This document shows positions 46,675 to 58,970 of a DNA stretch of 64,000 nt, one piece after another. The position numbers and the translations under genes were made by a program. Source of the stretch: Thamnaconus septentrionalis (Eukaryota; Chordata; Actinopteri; Tetraodontiformes; Monacanthidae); assembly GCA_009823395.1 (NCBI GenBank), contig CM020510.1, positions 9,499,273 to 9,563,272 on the forward strand, written 5' to 3'. The notes under the pieces were generated by a model. The model was not told the DNA's origin. It searched no databases and saw only the letters and a list, made by a program, of their open reading frames with translations. Within the stretch, counting starts at the first letter, position 1. Each line of letters starts with the position of its first letter.

Positions 46675-46677
<3 letters not shown>
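42421..46677. other. Unique DNA, no gene seen
   Basis: Short CA/CG-alternating stretches lie at 45071-45096 and 45462-45494. ATGACAG|GTGAGA at 45562-45574 looks like a start codon followed by a donor, but no acceptor or promoter supports it. A small hairpin, CAGGGT..ACCCTG around CCTAATT, lies near 46342-46360. Confidence 0.4.

Positions 46678-46713
<36 letters not shown>
46678..46713. repeat. (TA)n microsatellite
   Basis: About 18 TA units in an AT-rich region. Confidence 0.95.
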
Positions 46714-46715
<2 letters not shown>

Positions 46716-48202
46716 TCAGATGTTGTGTTGAGGAGCCAGATTCCCCACCTTCAAGGTCAAATAGAATCCTTTATGTCACAGCGCCCGAGTCTGAAAGTCG
46801 ATCTCTATATCCTGTAAGCCAGATAAGACTTCATAAGTTCATCACAGTGTGAGCCGCACAGCCGAGGTGGAAGCCCGATATCTCACTCCGGCCCTGTGTC
46901 TCCCTATCACAGCATCAACACAGGGATGGCAGGGGAAAGCTCCGGCTCTACACAGCTGTGGAGCTCAGGGGGGAAAATTTTTCAGAACGATGCGGTTTAA
47001 CTGTCGACGAGCCACCGCTCTGCCGTTCTCCTCCTCCTCTTCCTCCTCCGCCTTGGTGAGGGCGCTGCAACGCTGACATTCAAAACTTTTCCCACGTTGA
47101 AGCCTGGAGACTGTCGTGGTCTTGGTGTTTCTGTTGCCAGTTCAGAGAAGATTTTGTATGCATGCCGTAGTTCCCTATTCGCAAATAGCACCGAATTTGA
47201 AAATACGAAATGACCTTCACTGCATTGCAAAATGTGCATTAGGCCACACAGGGACAACACACAGGACAATACATGTCAAGTATTCAATTACCAGCACTGG
47301 CAGAAGGAACAGACCATTTGTGTCTTCATCTGAGCTGGAATGTGAACTAGAAGTGAAATAAACCTGTTAGATCTGAGTGGTAATTAATGATGTTGTGACT
47401 TGTTGAAACCAGTGCAATCATTTTGTCCTTTTTTTTTTAAAAAAAAAGGTGAAGTGCACAAATCACTGTCCAGCTTTTTTAAAAGATGACAGGCTTCTCT
47501 ATGCTTTCCAAGAGAACTAAAACATGCAATAGTGAAGTAAAAGAGAAGGCTTGATGTCTTCTGGGCGGCTGCTAAGTTTTGTGATAGTTGCTCGTGAAAA
47601 ACTGGATCTGGGCTGAAAAATTAAGACTTGCGTTCCTGGAATAATTCATCTGCCTCATTCTGCTGGACCTTACAGCTGTGAGGCTGACTTAAAAACAAAC
47701 AGTCCTAATGCACCTTATGTCTCCTGAGTTGACTTGCAAGTCAGTAATGGCTCATTTGCTTGATTGCTGCTGATCAGAGGCAGCAGAGGGAGCTGCACCA
47801 GCAGGAGCGCGCCAAAGCCTTTCCTCCTTTCTGCTGCCATTGTCGTCGCTGTGAGCCGCCGAGGCAGAATTACCGCTGCCAATGACACGTCACCGAGAGC
47901 GCCCCCTATCCCCGGCAAAAAAAACTCTTTCCTCCTGTAAGACGGAAAAACGTGGCGATTCACAAAGGCGCAAAAACGTATTTTACTGGCTTTCATCCCC
48001 TTCTTTGCGGCGCTGAATTAAATCTGCCGCTGCACAGACGGGGCCTCGTGCGCAGACAATGGCCCGTCGCAGTTTTGTCGTGAAAAATAAAAACAACTCC
48101 GTCGGTGCGCGAGGCCTCGGGTCTGAAAGAAGAAAATCAACGTGTGAGCATTTGAATGTGACGCTTTTGGTTAAACGAGAGGCTGCTTGGACAGCAGAGC
48201 GT
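46714..48202. other. Unique DNA, no gene seen
   Basis: A TCC-rich stretch lies at 47027-47050. A T8A8 block at 47432-47448 forms a short self-complementary run. No gene is supported. Confidence 0.4.
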
Positions 48203-48244
48203 TGCTGCTGCTGCTGCTGCTGCTGCTGCCGCTGCTGCCGCTGC

Positions 48245-48284
<40 letters not shown>

Positions 48285-48337
48285 GCTGCTGCCGCTGCTG
48301 CTGCTGCTGCTGCTGCCGCTGCTGCTGCTGCCGCTAA

Positions 48338-48368
<31 letters not shown>

Positions 48369-48371
48369 GCT
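48203..48371. repeat. CTG/CAG trinucleotide array with CCG and CTA interruptions
   Basis: About 169 bp of CTG units, interrupted at intervals by CCG and near the right end by CTA-ATG and CTA. CTG/CAG arrays form stable hairpins. All frames are open across it (poly-Leu, poly-Cys and poly-Ala on one strand or the other, plus poly-Ser), so the open frames prove nothing. Neither flank looks like coding sequence, so I do not call it a coding homopolymer. Confidence 0.95.
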
Positions 48372-51300
48372 CTCGTGACGCACGCTTTGTTTAGGGTTAC
48401 CGCAGTTATTTTGCTCCAAACAAGCGGGCGAAACAGAGCCACAGTGCCAGACTTGTTAGCCAGCTCGCTGCCACTCGGTGGAAAGCAGATAACTCAAAGA
48501 CTTTTGGCACGCTCAAACCGCTTTAATTAGCGTCGTCAAAGGGTGCATTTACATGCTATTATCCCCCGTCTATGTTTCCCAGCATCGCCGCACTCCGTTT
48601 TCTTTTCTCCAAAAGAATCTTTTTTTCCGATCGGATGCTGCTGGGTATCGATTCAGCAGCGACATTACAAACGGACCGCTGCAGCTTTTTATTTCGGGGG
48701 TTGACATGTGCCCAAAAAAAAAACCCTCAATGTCAAAGCCTGCTCACGACTCGCAGGCTCGACGGCTGCAGTTACGCTGACGGGACACATTCTAAATGAC
48801 GTGCAGGGAAAAAAAAGACGAGGCGTTGAGGCGTCGGTTCAGCGCCGCATCGCAGCACCTGCTGCACCAGGGCAGAGAGGGGAGGAAAATATTGACAAGC
48901 GAGCGGCACTGAAGTGTGCAGGAGCAAACTAACAATTATCGTCTCTGCTTTGGCTTCATCAAGCACCGCAGCATCAAAAAAAAAAAACAAGAAAAAATGT
49001 TTGAGGTTTGTTTCTGATTGTCACTTCAAGCTTGAAAGTACTTCACATTCAGCGGCTCGCACTGCAAAACTCTCCATGCAAGCGACTACGGGCGAGAAAT
49101 AAGACCCTACTCGTCCGGTTCCTTTGAAAAGGAGTCTGGCTGAAAAGAAAAAGAAAAAAACAACTGAATGAAAAATTGTTCACATAAGTGCACGAGTTGC
49201 CCTTGAATTGTCTAACTCTCCGTGTCTAAATGCAGCAGACGAGATTCACCTGCTCGCCTGCTGCAACAGCTACACAACTGAACTAATGAAATAAATCCTG
49301 ATGGAGCTACAAGTATCCAAAAACAAATTTGTGATATGGAAAGGCTTGGGCAGAATAAACAAACTTAAATCAGACGAGCTATCCTCTGTAATATGGCTGC
49401 TGCTGCCGCTTTTCCACTTTGTCTGCAGACATCCACCGCAACAATCCACATCCATTTCATGCGGTCGGCCATCCGTCTGTGTGGCTGTGGGTTTCACGTT
49501 CAGGCATCATGTCACGACTTCAATATGCTATTCTGAGGCTCAGTATTGTGTCCATTAGCCTCCATTAGATCAAAAACTAGCGCTTTTTTTCGTCTTGGAG
49601 AGACGCTCACGCTTTGCCTTTTTTGCACCGCAGGGGGGCCTTTATTATGAACTGCCGCAACCCGCCGCCTCTCTATCAATTACAGCAGGTGGATCAGTGC
49701 AGTTCTGCCGCTGGTGCGCTGTTGATTACAAGCCCGCAGCTCCCTGTTTCAGATCTTGTACAGCTTCACCTTAAAACAAATTGGGGTGATGCTTCTTAAA
49801 AGGCCAGTATTGCACTTTTGTTGTTTTCTGATTCCTCCACCTGCAATTCAGCAGAGTCTTTGTGAGAAGCGGTGCACCCGGTGCTCCTTCCAGGCCATGA
49901 GCTGTACAGTAATCAATGTTGATGAATGAGGAGGAAGGCCCTCTTTATTCCAGCCCTCGCTGAATAGAAAGTTTCCATTATCTCTCACAATGTATTCACT
50001 CTATCAAAGTGACAGGGTTGAGGCGAGCCACACTCCATTGCCCTCACTGTGCCCATATACCCTACCTTTATATCGGCCTGCTCCAAAGAACAGGGGGAAG
50101 CCGGAAGAGGCGGCTAAAATAACAGTGCACAAAACTGGCAAAATCTATATGACTTTAAGTCTTGAGTCTCATCCATCAACGCCGCCAGGATACAATTACC
50201 CGCATGCGACTCGCAAAAAAACAGAAAAAAAAAACATCCAGTGTTAAAGGGAAATAATTCAGGAGGTGACGGAGGTGAGGATCTATCTGTACCCCTCTCG
50301 CCAAAGAGTCACTTTAATGCATTTTGAAAGAAAAATCGCGTCTAAGGACAAATTGCTTTCCCTTTCTTAAGCAGAATGTCGCTTTATGATGCCGCAGTTA
50401 TTTTTCAGCTCACTTCTTTGCACCCGGTCGGACATCAAATTCAGACAAAGAAAGAAGAAGAAAAAGAAAAGAGTTATAGTTGTTTCTGTCGGTCAAGCTG
50501 TTTTTGTTTTGCACTGCGGCAGTGAGCAGAATTTTGCATTCCTAGCAGTTTGCTGTCATAGCCACAGCAATTAAGTCTCAATTTTATGCAAGGTTGGGGA
50601 AAAAAGTCAACATTAGCAGTATGTCAGTAGGGAACTGAAAGTTAAATTAAATTGTATGTTGTTGTTTTTTTGTTTTTTTTTATTTGAATGTCTTAATGAC
50701 GCAAAATAGGGAAAACTGACAGCACCAACTAACAAGATAGTAACAAGATTGTATTATGGGCATACTGTTAGATTGTGATGTCCCTTTGCGTTGATGCTGC
50801 GCTTCATCAACTGTGATGACCGAGCACGAAAATCCAATACTCATATGTCCCTCTTGAAATAGCAAATGCATTTGTTAAATTGATTGGGAGGATCACAAAT
50901 TGGAATCGTGGACGTAATGACGGTGAAGAAATCCAGCGATGAAAATGGTCACATGCATTATGCAGCGGCTGACCACATTATTGAACACAAACTATGCAAA
51001 ATATTCACTGAGAGACGTTTTAGGAAATATTCAATGCAACTGAAATTAAAAAATAAAAATAGTGGAATTACAATATCAGGCTTAAAAAATTCCCCCACTC
51101 AGGTTATGCACCAAGTTTTACGATCCGCCTCCTCGTGTGCAAACTGAGTGTATATCACTACACAACAAGTGCTGTGCTGGCAGTGCAAGGTCAGGATTAG
51201 CGCAGAGGAGACTGAACTTTGGTTGGTTTGTGCATTAAAAAAAAAAAAAGATAGATGGCTGCTGCATTGTGTGGAAATGCAGGCCAAGTAAGTTATATTA

Positions 51301-51470
51301 TGGAACTGGTCCGGCGCATCTGCGATTGTAATGGGCATTTTAATAAGGGCTGAAGTGGAATGTGGGGGAGTGACACTGGCCATAAAGAAAAGCTAGAGCG
51401 AGCACACAGGGTCCAGCTTCCTATCATTAAGTTACTCTGCTGCGGTTGCCGTTTTAGAGGCTGAACTCAT
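48372..51470. other. Unique DNA, no gene seen
   Basis: A-runs at 48713-48723 and 48976-48987 and a purine-rich AAGAAGAAAAAG at 50450-50465. No gene is supported. Confidence 0.4.
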
Positions 51471-54400
51471 TATTTTTTCATGTTGTTGATCTTGGGACTT
51501 TATGGCCTCCTGGGAATAGGGTCACGCTCTTCTCCATTAGTTCTGTTAAATGGCCTGCCCCCTTTTATTGTTGTAAAAAGTGTAGAACACAAAACCAAGC
51601 GGCGCACAGAATTAGCCAGACGTGGGATTATGTTTTTCCTTCGTATTAACAGAAATGAGGCGATGTAACAGAAATATGGAAGAGCGGAATTTTGTCTGCA
51701 GGGCATAAAAAAAAAAAAAGATCTCCCATACAGGCTTTCATATTTTACATTTATTTGTTACAGCTATGTTGGTCCATTTTTTATTGGTGGTAAACTGGTT
51801 GTTTTTTTTAAGGGGATCTAATCTTCGCGGATGCCGCCACTTTTCTATTTCACCTATTTGCAGTGCAAATGAGAAGCTTTTAACCAGCGACAACAGCGGG
51901 CTACAGTCTGATGTTGCACAGCCACTTCCAGGAAACCGGGATTCAGGTGATTCCGCCGCTGCTGAAAGGCGGCCAGACTCGGCTGACAGAGAAGTGAAGA
52001 AACGTCCTGGGTCCAAGAAGGGCTCGGTGTTAAGAGCCAATATATCGTCTGCACGGCGCGGGGCTTCAAAAGTAATGACACCACGCGGTCGGCAACCTGA
52101 AGTGAATCGCCACTTTTCATTTAATTTACGGCCGTCCTAATGCAGCAGATGGATTTCTAAATAAAGTGCCCGAGTGAAGATATGCTCTTGACATTTTAAA
52201 TGGACGTTTATCTGCGGCGCCGCCTTCATAGCATAACGGCGCGTTAGTCATTTAGCCGCCGCCGAGGCTATTTACCACCGTTTCAGTTTGAAAATTACAC
52301 CTAAAGTCTTGACGACAGACGGCACTTCCGACCCTTTCACACCACTGTACATCTCGCCGGCGTTGCAGGCAGCCTTCAGCAGCCCGTTGGAATCCGGCTT
52401 TCTACGCAAACCGGAAGACGCCTTCGAAAAAGAAAAATGGCTCCACAAACCACAATGCACACGCACAAAACTCAATAGCATGTAGTATTAGCAGCAATAA
52501 AGGTGTGCATGGAAGTGAAAGAGCGCCCGGCCCAACCCCCCCGGAACTCTGCAATCTGTTGTTGTATCTTATCTGCGGCTGATAAGCGGATGTGACAGCC
52601 ACAAACAGAGACATGTGTCTGTATCTGACAGCGAGGCACTTCCTCCTCCACTGCAACAAGCCCTTGCATCCACTTTCATCAGAGACCCTTAAGAGGCCCA
52701 TTTCCATCAGCATCGAATATTTATGTAGCCTAAAATTAACCTCCCGTGCCTCCTAATCAGGGGAAGTATTGCCCGGCCCCGTGTCGTCTGCTCCCAGTAT
52801 TCTTTGTTGTCGCCACGACGGCGAGCGAGCCGAGGCAGCCGAGAGTCCTGACGGGACGAGGATGAAGTTGCATGATGTGATGGTGACTGGTGATTTGTGG
52901 AAGTCAGGTTAAAAAAAACAAAAAAAACCCAATTTATTTATTTTTTTTATTGCTCAAGGAAAGATTTTTCACTCGACAACAAATGACTATGTACCCACTA
53001 GATTATGTTTTTGAGCTTGACCTTCCTCCCACAAATGATCAGGGACTGGAGCCCAAACTCCAAATGATTATATGTCAAGATGCTCCTCAAGTGTGTCAGG
53101 TCAATAAGATTATTTTTCTGCTGCCACGCAAGTCAGAAGCCTCCTGATCTCAGTTGTCGTCATCATGTGCGATACGTGCGATTCCAAGTCAGGCTGCTTC
53201 CAGCGCAGGTCCAACATCAGATGATGGCCAAGGAGAGCAAACAAGGTGCATACAAAACATTTTTATAGATCCTGTTTCAAGGTTTCCATCATTTTATTAT
53301 TTTTTCCCTTCTGTTTGTTTTTCTACTCGACCGTCTAGTTTCAGCCTCTTGGGCCATTACTGGTGAAAAATGGCAGAAACTTTCTGTGGTTGGTCACATT
53401 TTTAAAAAAATTTGACTAGTTTGTGACCTGCTTGGAATAGTTCCGAGATTGCAAACAGGTTTGAGGGTCTTGGGTGGTATGGAAGTTTTCGAACTGAAGA
53501 CTCTGCAAGTGCAAATATGTTTTGCCTGAAACCAAATTTAAAACCATAAAGTGCAGCTGGAAACATGCGCAAGCAAATCACTTCTTTGCATCAATGACAG
53601 TCTTTCAAAAAACAAAGAAAGGATCATTTTCTCCGTTCTTTGATAACTTCCTCTTTATTCCGTCGTGTCTGCAGACTTCTCTCATCGTGGGCTCCTCCCA
53701 CCACCACCCCGACCTTGCAAAGTCTTTTGTCGCTTGCGATTCCATCGAATGCTCGAGACAAAAACCAGCCGTCCCTCGGCGGCGGCACAAAGTGAAAAAG
53801 CGAGAGCGGGCGTGCGTGTCAGTTACTGTCAATTACTGTGACTGACACGCGACAGATTGGCGAATCTCGGAATTATTGCGCCGCTGATGAGCACCTCCGC
53901 CACCGAGGGCCTCCCGAGCTTCAAAAGCCGTGCGTTAACACAGGCGGCGGGCGCTCCGCCGTTTTGTTTAATTCGGCGCCGCAATTTGTGCCTCCGCTGC
54001 CACCTGTGCTGCGGTTCGTGCAGGGAAGCTGCACGAAGCCGTGTGTGTGTCTCCTGCGCTCCTTCTCCAGACATTTGCTTTATTGCCGCGGATTCAAACA
54101 GAGCCGGAAATGTGGCTCCAACCCAAATGTCACACCTGCAAAATATTATGCTTTTTTCCCAGGTTAAATCTTCTAATTCCAAAACACCGGGAAAATTATA
54201 TCACCGAGCCATTCTGACACCTACGAATCGCCCACTGACAATCAAGACGCGCGACAGCGCCGAAAACAAACACAAAAGTATAATGAAGGCGGCTGAGCGC
54301 GAGACCCAAAATAATTAGCCAATTAAAGGTGTGAAGCAACAAAGAGGCGGCGGCACGCACAAAAAGTCTCAAGGTCAAACGCATTTAAATGCAAATCCTG

Positions 54401-55165
54401 CGAGGCAAACGCCAGGGAGGACAAGTGCTTTAACAAACCACGTACAAATGAAACCATCTGCCTCCATATCGAGCTAAAAGCGGCCAAAGACTTTGCAGCA
54501 GTGCACTTGCAATGTGAGCAACCTCCCTGAAAGGAGCTTAATGTCCAATTGGAACAAGTGATACTGAGCCAAAAGGGCAAAAAAGCCACTTTTGTAGATA
54601 CAAAAGTTTGCAAAGGGAAAAAAAACAACAACTATCGCTGGTGTTTTCAGAAAAGCTGACTGGCAGCTGGACGCGCTGCTTTTTTATTTTATTGATAAGT
54701 GATTTATTTTCAGGCTGGGCGCTGAGCATTAGCTGGAAAGATAAGACAAAGTGGAGGAAAACCACGTATGAAATGCCGCAGGGTGTAGAAACCTGAATAA
54801 CAGGATCGATACAACAACAGCAGCAACAACAACAACAAAGAAGACACACACGCAGAAGTTGTTAAAGTGTTTTTCTGACCACAGGAAGAAAAAAAAAAGT
54901 CTAATATGTAGAAGATGTACTCCAGTGCTGTAGTCGCTCAGCTCCAGGCAAAATTTCAAAGTTTGAACTGCAAAATTCTTTGAGCTTAAAGTTAAAAAGA
55001 AAAAACTAACAAACATCTGAGTGAAAGTCATGACACACAAAATACAACTTGCAGCATTGAAATCTTTAAGAGAAAAACACTGATTTATTTACCTGGTATA
55101 GTGCCAGTGCCAGCCACAGCCACAAACATTGATATACCTTGTTTTGTTTTTCTATGTATATTAAG
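51471..55165. other. Unique DNA with possible conserved non-coding blocks
   Basis: The block at 51475-51660 is evenly composed and contains TTCTGTTAAATGG and CCTTTTATTGTTG words. A GC-rich block lies at 53740-54110. A CAA/CAG-rich run lies at 54810-54838. No coding exon is supported. Confidence 0.35.
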
Positions 55166-55194
55166 TTATATATATATGTATATATACATATATG

Positions 55195-55261
<67 letters not shown>
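55166..55261. repeat. Long (AT)n microsatellite
   Basis: Interrupted AT/GT sequence passes into a pure TA run of about 60 bp (55199-55260). It is self-complementary and a likely cruciform or breakage-prone site. Confidence 0.95.
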
Positions 55262-55263
<2 letters not shown>

Positions 55264-55763
55264 TGCTATTCTGACGGCTAGCTTTCTTTGCTAGCTGACT
55301 TTCCTCCCGCCGCGTCGCTATCCCGGAAACAAATGGCTCAACAAAGTTATTTCAAAAGGGCACGAGGGGAGGAAGAAAACACACAACCCAGTCCACCGTG
55401 CGCCGTTGAAGAAATACACTGCAGTTTACGCAGGTGCAAATATACTTTACCGCGACAAGGACGTAAACAACAGGTTTTCGTCTGTGCTTCACTGAGCTCT
55501 GTTGATCGAACTTGTTTTATAGGCCGAGCTCCGCCGTTCTTGTCTGTCTTTTTCTTTTTTCAGTTCATTCTCCTTTAGTTTTTAAGTCCTTTTTCCATGG
55601 GAAAACATGACCGTGACGTCCCGGCCCACCCCAAAAAATATGCAAGTTCTGCCAACAGCGCCGCCGTCAATCAACGCTGATCTTTGATGTCACTCACTGT
55701 TTGAGTGAGTCCTTCGTGAAGAACTTCTAAATTACTTTCGGTGGACGCTGCCGTCTCGCGCAA

Positions 55764-55764
<1 letters not shown>
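55262..55764. other. Unique DNA, no gene seen
   Basis: A plus-strand frame at 55288-55578 contains no recognisable domain. Nothing else is supported. Confidence 0.4.
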
Positions 55765-55805
<41 letters not shown>

Positions 55806-55868
55806 CCACACGCACACAGAGACCCACACGCAAGCTTGCACCCACAAACACTTGCACACGCACACACA
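55765..55868. repeat. (CA)n microsatellite with degenerate CA-rich flank
   Basis: A pure CA run to about 55802, then CAGACCCACACGCACACA-type sequence that may be a decayed extension of the array. Confidence 0.9.
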
Positions 55869-58655
55869 GTCTGCACTCGAGTGTGAATTCCTCCGATTTA
55901 ATTAGAAGCTAATTTTGAGTCATTATACAACTACAAACAATATGGTAATGAGCTTGCGGGCACCTGATAGTTCAGCTGACTTTGACCAGAAGGGAGCATG
56001 ACAAATTGATGGAAGAGGAGGGGGAGAACAGGGGGGATCTGTTGTTTATGAGCAACTAGTTTACCAACCAATTATCTGATAGCTGAACAGAAGAATTATG
56101 AGCCAGGAGATGCAGCTTCGTGCAATCTTCGACACTCGTGCAATCAGAATGACAATGAAGTTTTCTCTCCGGCATCCCTGCCGCATGAACGCCTCATCTT
56201 CACAGGCGCCTTTCACATGATTTGCCTCCATTTAAGAAAGAACCGCCGCCGGCTGTGATTGCTATTGACACTTCTCCTACTGTATTGAGGCAGAATATTC
56301 AAATAACTGTGGGCTTATTCTGCCAGTCGTCGCTGGTGAGGGACCGTCTCGTTTAAAAGTTGTCGGGAATCCCAGTACGCTCGGCGCCACTGTTTAATAT
56401 TAATAGAAACAACGTACAAAGTTAGCTAAGAAATCTCCATACAAGTTGAGTCGGGGGTGGGGCCCTGCAGTCCAGAGAGAATATCTAAAAAAAAAAAAAC
56501 AACAAAAAGAGCAGAATTTGTGTTATTGCAATGAGTAAACAGAAAAACAAATACGTAAATAAACTCTCTTTGTTATGCAGCTGCTTTACATGCTCTCAGT
56601 TTTGTCAGCTTTATAGAGGAAAAAAGAAACACGTAGTGTAGTGTTGTAAAAATGGTCAGATCCTTCATTTCCAACCCATATTTATTAATTTTTTGAGAAA
56701 AAAAGAGAAAGAGTTCGAATACTAGCAGCAAATTCTACATGCAGCAAATCATTAAGATTCTTCTTCTGGGATCAGCGACGCATTTTGATTTCCCCAGTTC
56801 AAACGACAAGCTGCAGTAGCTGCCTTTATTCTTATTATGGCGCTGCGTAATACATATATTAAGCGAGCGCTGCCGTGCTAATTTATTGTTTATTATGCGG
56901 CTGTAAGAATTCCTCTGCCTACGTGGAAACTTTTAATGCAACGCTGTCACTCATCATCATCAGGACGGATGGAGGCATTTTGATTGCATTAGTATATGTG
57001 GGGAACTCAGGAGGCCTGAGAAATAATACAAATTATAGCTGAATCAAAATGCTGATGAGGCCTAATTGCGCGACAAAAAAAAATTAATGCATTAATATAC
57101 GGTGAGCTCGTCTGAGCAAAGACACAGAAAAAAACTTTCTTTTAAAAGGCTTCTTTGTTTATATTTGTTGCTAATTTCAAATTTTTGCAAGGAAAACGAC
57201 ATCCCGTCTTGACAGAAGATTTGTTTTGGTTGTAAAAAAAAAGAAGATGCGATTAATTTTTTTAATATAAAAAAACTTAATAACAGGACAGATTTATGAA
57301 AATTCCCTTCAGTATAAGAAATCGAGCTATTTTGCCAATCGACCCGTCCGGACACGTGAACCACCTCAGTGCCATCACTCTGCGAAGTTCGTACACATGT
57401 ATAATAAATGAGAGAACAAATGACTCCTCTTGATAGAGAGAGATTAGCGTTGGTGTCTGTTTTAAATGAAAGCCATTAGAGGTTTAATGTGTGCGGATGA
57501 TAAAGAGCCCATTCAACACTTAAGAGCCAAGACGGCCCTGTACGTCTGGAGTTGAGTTGGAGGCACCTGGGCTTAACTGTTTTTTATTGTCATAATTGTG
57601 GGCGGCAAATAAAACACGATTAGCTGCCGTCTGCTCCGAGCCCATTTCAAACTTTGCTCGGCAACCTTCGGCGCTTGTCTTGTTTGGAGGCCTCGAAAAA
57701 CACATAAAAGCGACAAAGTTGTCTGAGGTTTCAATCTGTCGGGCTCTTAACGTCGCAAGGGTAAGTATGCGGAGGGCTGCTTTCCATGCTTTGAGTGAAA
57801 AATGTTTGCTAATTGGCTGTGGCTGGCTACAATGACGACGACTCTCTGCGTAGGACGATCTAACACAGCAGCCAGTTCCAACCCTTGAAAATTTTGTTTC
57901 ACCAAGGATCGGTTCAGTTTTTCAGGTCTGAGCAGAGCCGCTGTGGAGGGGGGTGGCTGGTCCAGTTAGCATCCCCGCGTGAGCCCATGTAAACAAAACG
58001 CGCCCGTCGTTAAATAAGGAAGGCGAGGGCTGCTGCTCGCCGCGGTCTGTCTTATAGAGTGGATCGCCGTCCCTTGATGGCATCGTGAAAATCATCACTC
58101 CGATTAACACCAGATGGGACGCAGATGGGCCTCGTGAAACACCATTAATGAGGAAAATAGTAAATATGTTACCTGCAGCTATCTTCTAATCTTGCCTCTA
58201 ATTATCCCACTGTCACTCCGGCATGAACAAGACCAGTGCCACATGATCCTTTTTTTAATCAAATAAACACAATTTTGAGATAACGCGTTTGTAAATGACC
58301 CAGAAGCGGCGTGTAATAAGACAAGAAAAATAGGTGTGTAACATTTTCACTAATGCTGTTAACTGGCGGTACCGCGGGGAGAACATCTTTGGTTCGGTCT
58401 GATATTTTGTTACAACTGTCAAAATATTATTGGGAGGAGGGGGGGAAATGGACTTTTCCTTTTGAGAAATTTCCATTTACGCCCTTTGTAAGAGCAGCTG
58501 TCAAAAGAACCAAAGATGAAATTCAAATTCCAACTTTCCTCACTTGATTTACTAGCCAGACACAGCCTGTTCCTCATGTTAAAGCTATAAAACAGTACTG
58601 AGGTGGTGCAACAGTGATGTTGGTTTACTTCTGGCAGGTGGGGAAGGGGGGGGCA
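55869..58655. promoter_or_regulatory. Unique DNA rich in homeodomain and FOX-like words
   Basis: Blocks at 55895-56230, 56830-56990 and 57480-57720 have a lower density of homopolymers than their surroundings and contain several TAATTA, ATTAGA, TTTATTG and TTTATTATG words. This is the texture of vertebrate conserved non-coding elements. No open frame is convincing. Conservation cannot be judged here, so the regulatory reading is inference. A (TA)n-rich run follows at 58763. Confidence 0.25.
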
Positions 58656-58757
58656 CTTCTGTGAGTGGAGTTTGCATGTTTCCACCCAAGACACCTGGAA
58701 TTGGCTCCTGCATCCCTCCAACCTTGAGTTCAGGAGAAGCTTTGATAGAAAATGCCA
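58656..58757 (+). mobile_element. LINE2/V-SINE-type tail relic, internally deleted
   Basis: TTCTGTGAGTGGAGTTTGCATGTTTCC matches the opening of the conserved fish tail (TTCTGTGTGGAGTTTGCATGTTCTCC). GAGTTCAGGAGAAGCTTTGATAGAAAATG matches its end (..AGGATAAGCGGTATAGAAAATGG). Most of the tail between them is missing. A TA microsatellite starts right after it, as commonly happens at element ends. Confidence 0.55.
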
Positions 58758-58762
58758 GGAAG

Positions 58763-58806
58763 GATATATATATATATATATAAAAATATATAGAAATATA
58801 TATAAA
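58763..58806. repeat. Imperfect (TA)n microsatellite
   Basis: TA units interrupted by AAAA and GAA. It directly follows the LINE2-type tail relic. Confidence 0.9.
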
Positions 58807-58884
58807 TTACTATGCAGCTCTGCAAATAAGTTGAGGCAGCATAAATGTGAGCCTTCAGCAGCAATGAAGTGCTGCAGACACACA

Positions 58885-58970
58885 AGCAGGAGGTCAGTGG
58901 TTCAAATCCACGCGTCATTTGGGGAAATCTGCTTAATGATTGCCAAAGCCGCCCTTAAGCAAGGCACGTA
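58885..58970 (+). mobile_element. tRNA-derived SINE fragment
   Basis: GGTCAGTGGTTCAAATCCACG carries a tRNA-type B box (GGTTCAAATCC), followed by the CCTTAAGCAAGGCAC wording typical of fish SINEs. The A box is not recognisable and no cloverleaf can be drawn, so it is a SINE relic and not a tRNA gene. Confidence 0.5.

Noticed and set aside
48059..48442. Poly-Leu, poly-Ala, poly-Ser and poly-Cys frames
   Set aside because: They are translations of the CTG/CCG array; flanking sequence shows no coding pattern or splice sites.
58730..58918. Minus-strand frame beginning MTRGFEPLTSCL
   Set aside because: This is the familiar reverse translation of a tRNA-type B box in a SINE.
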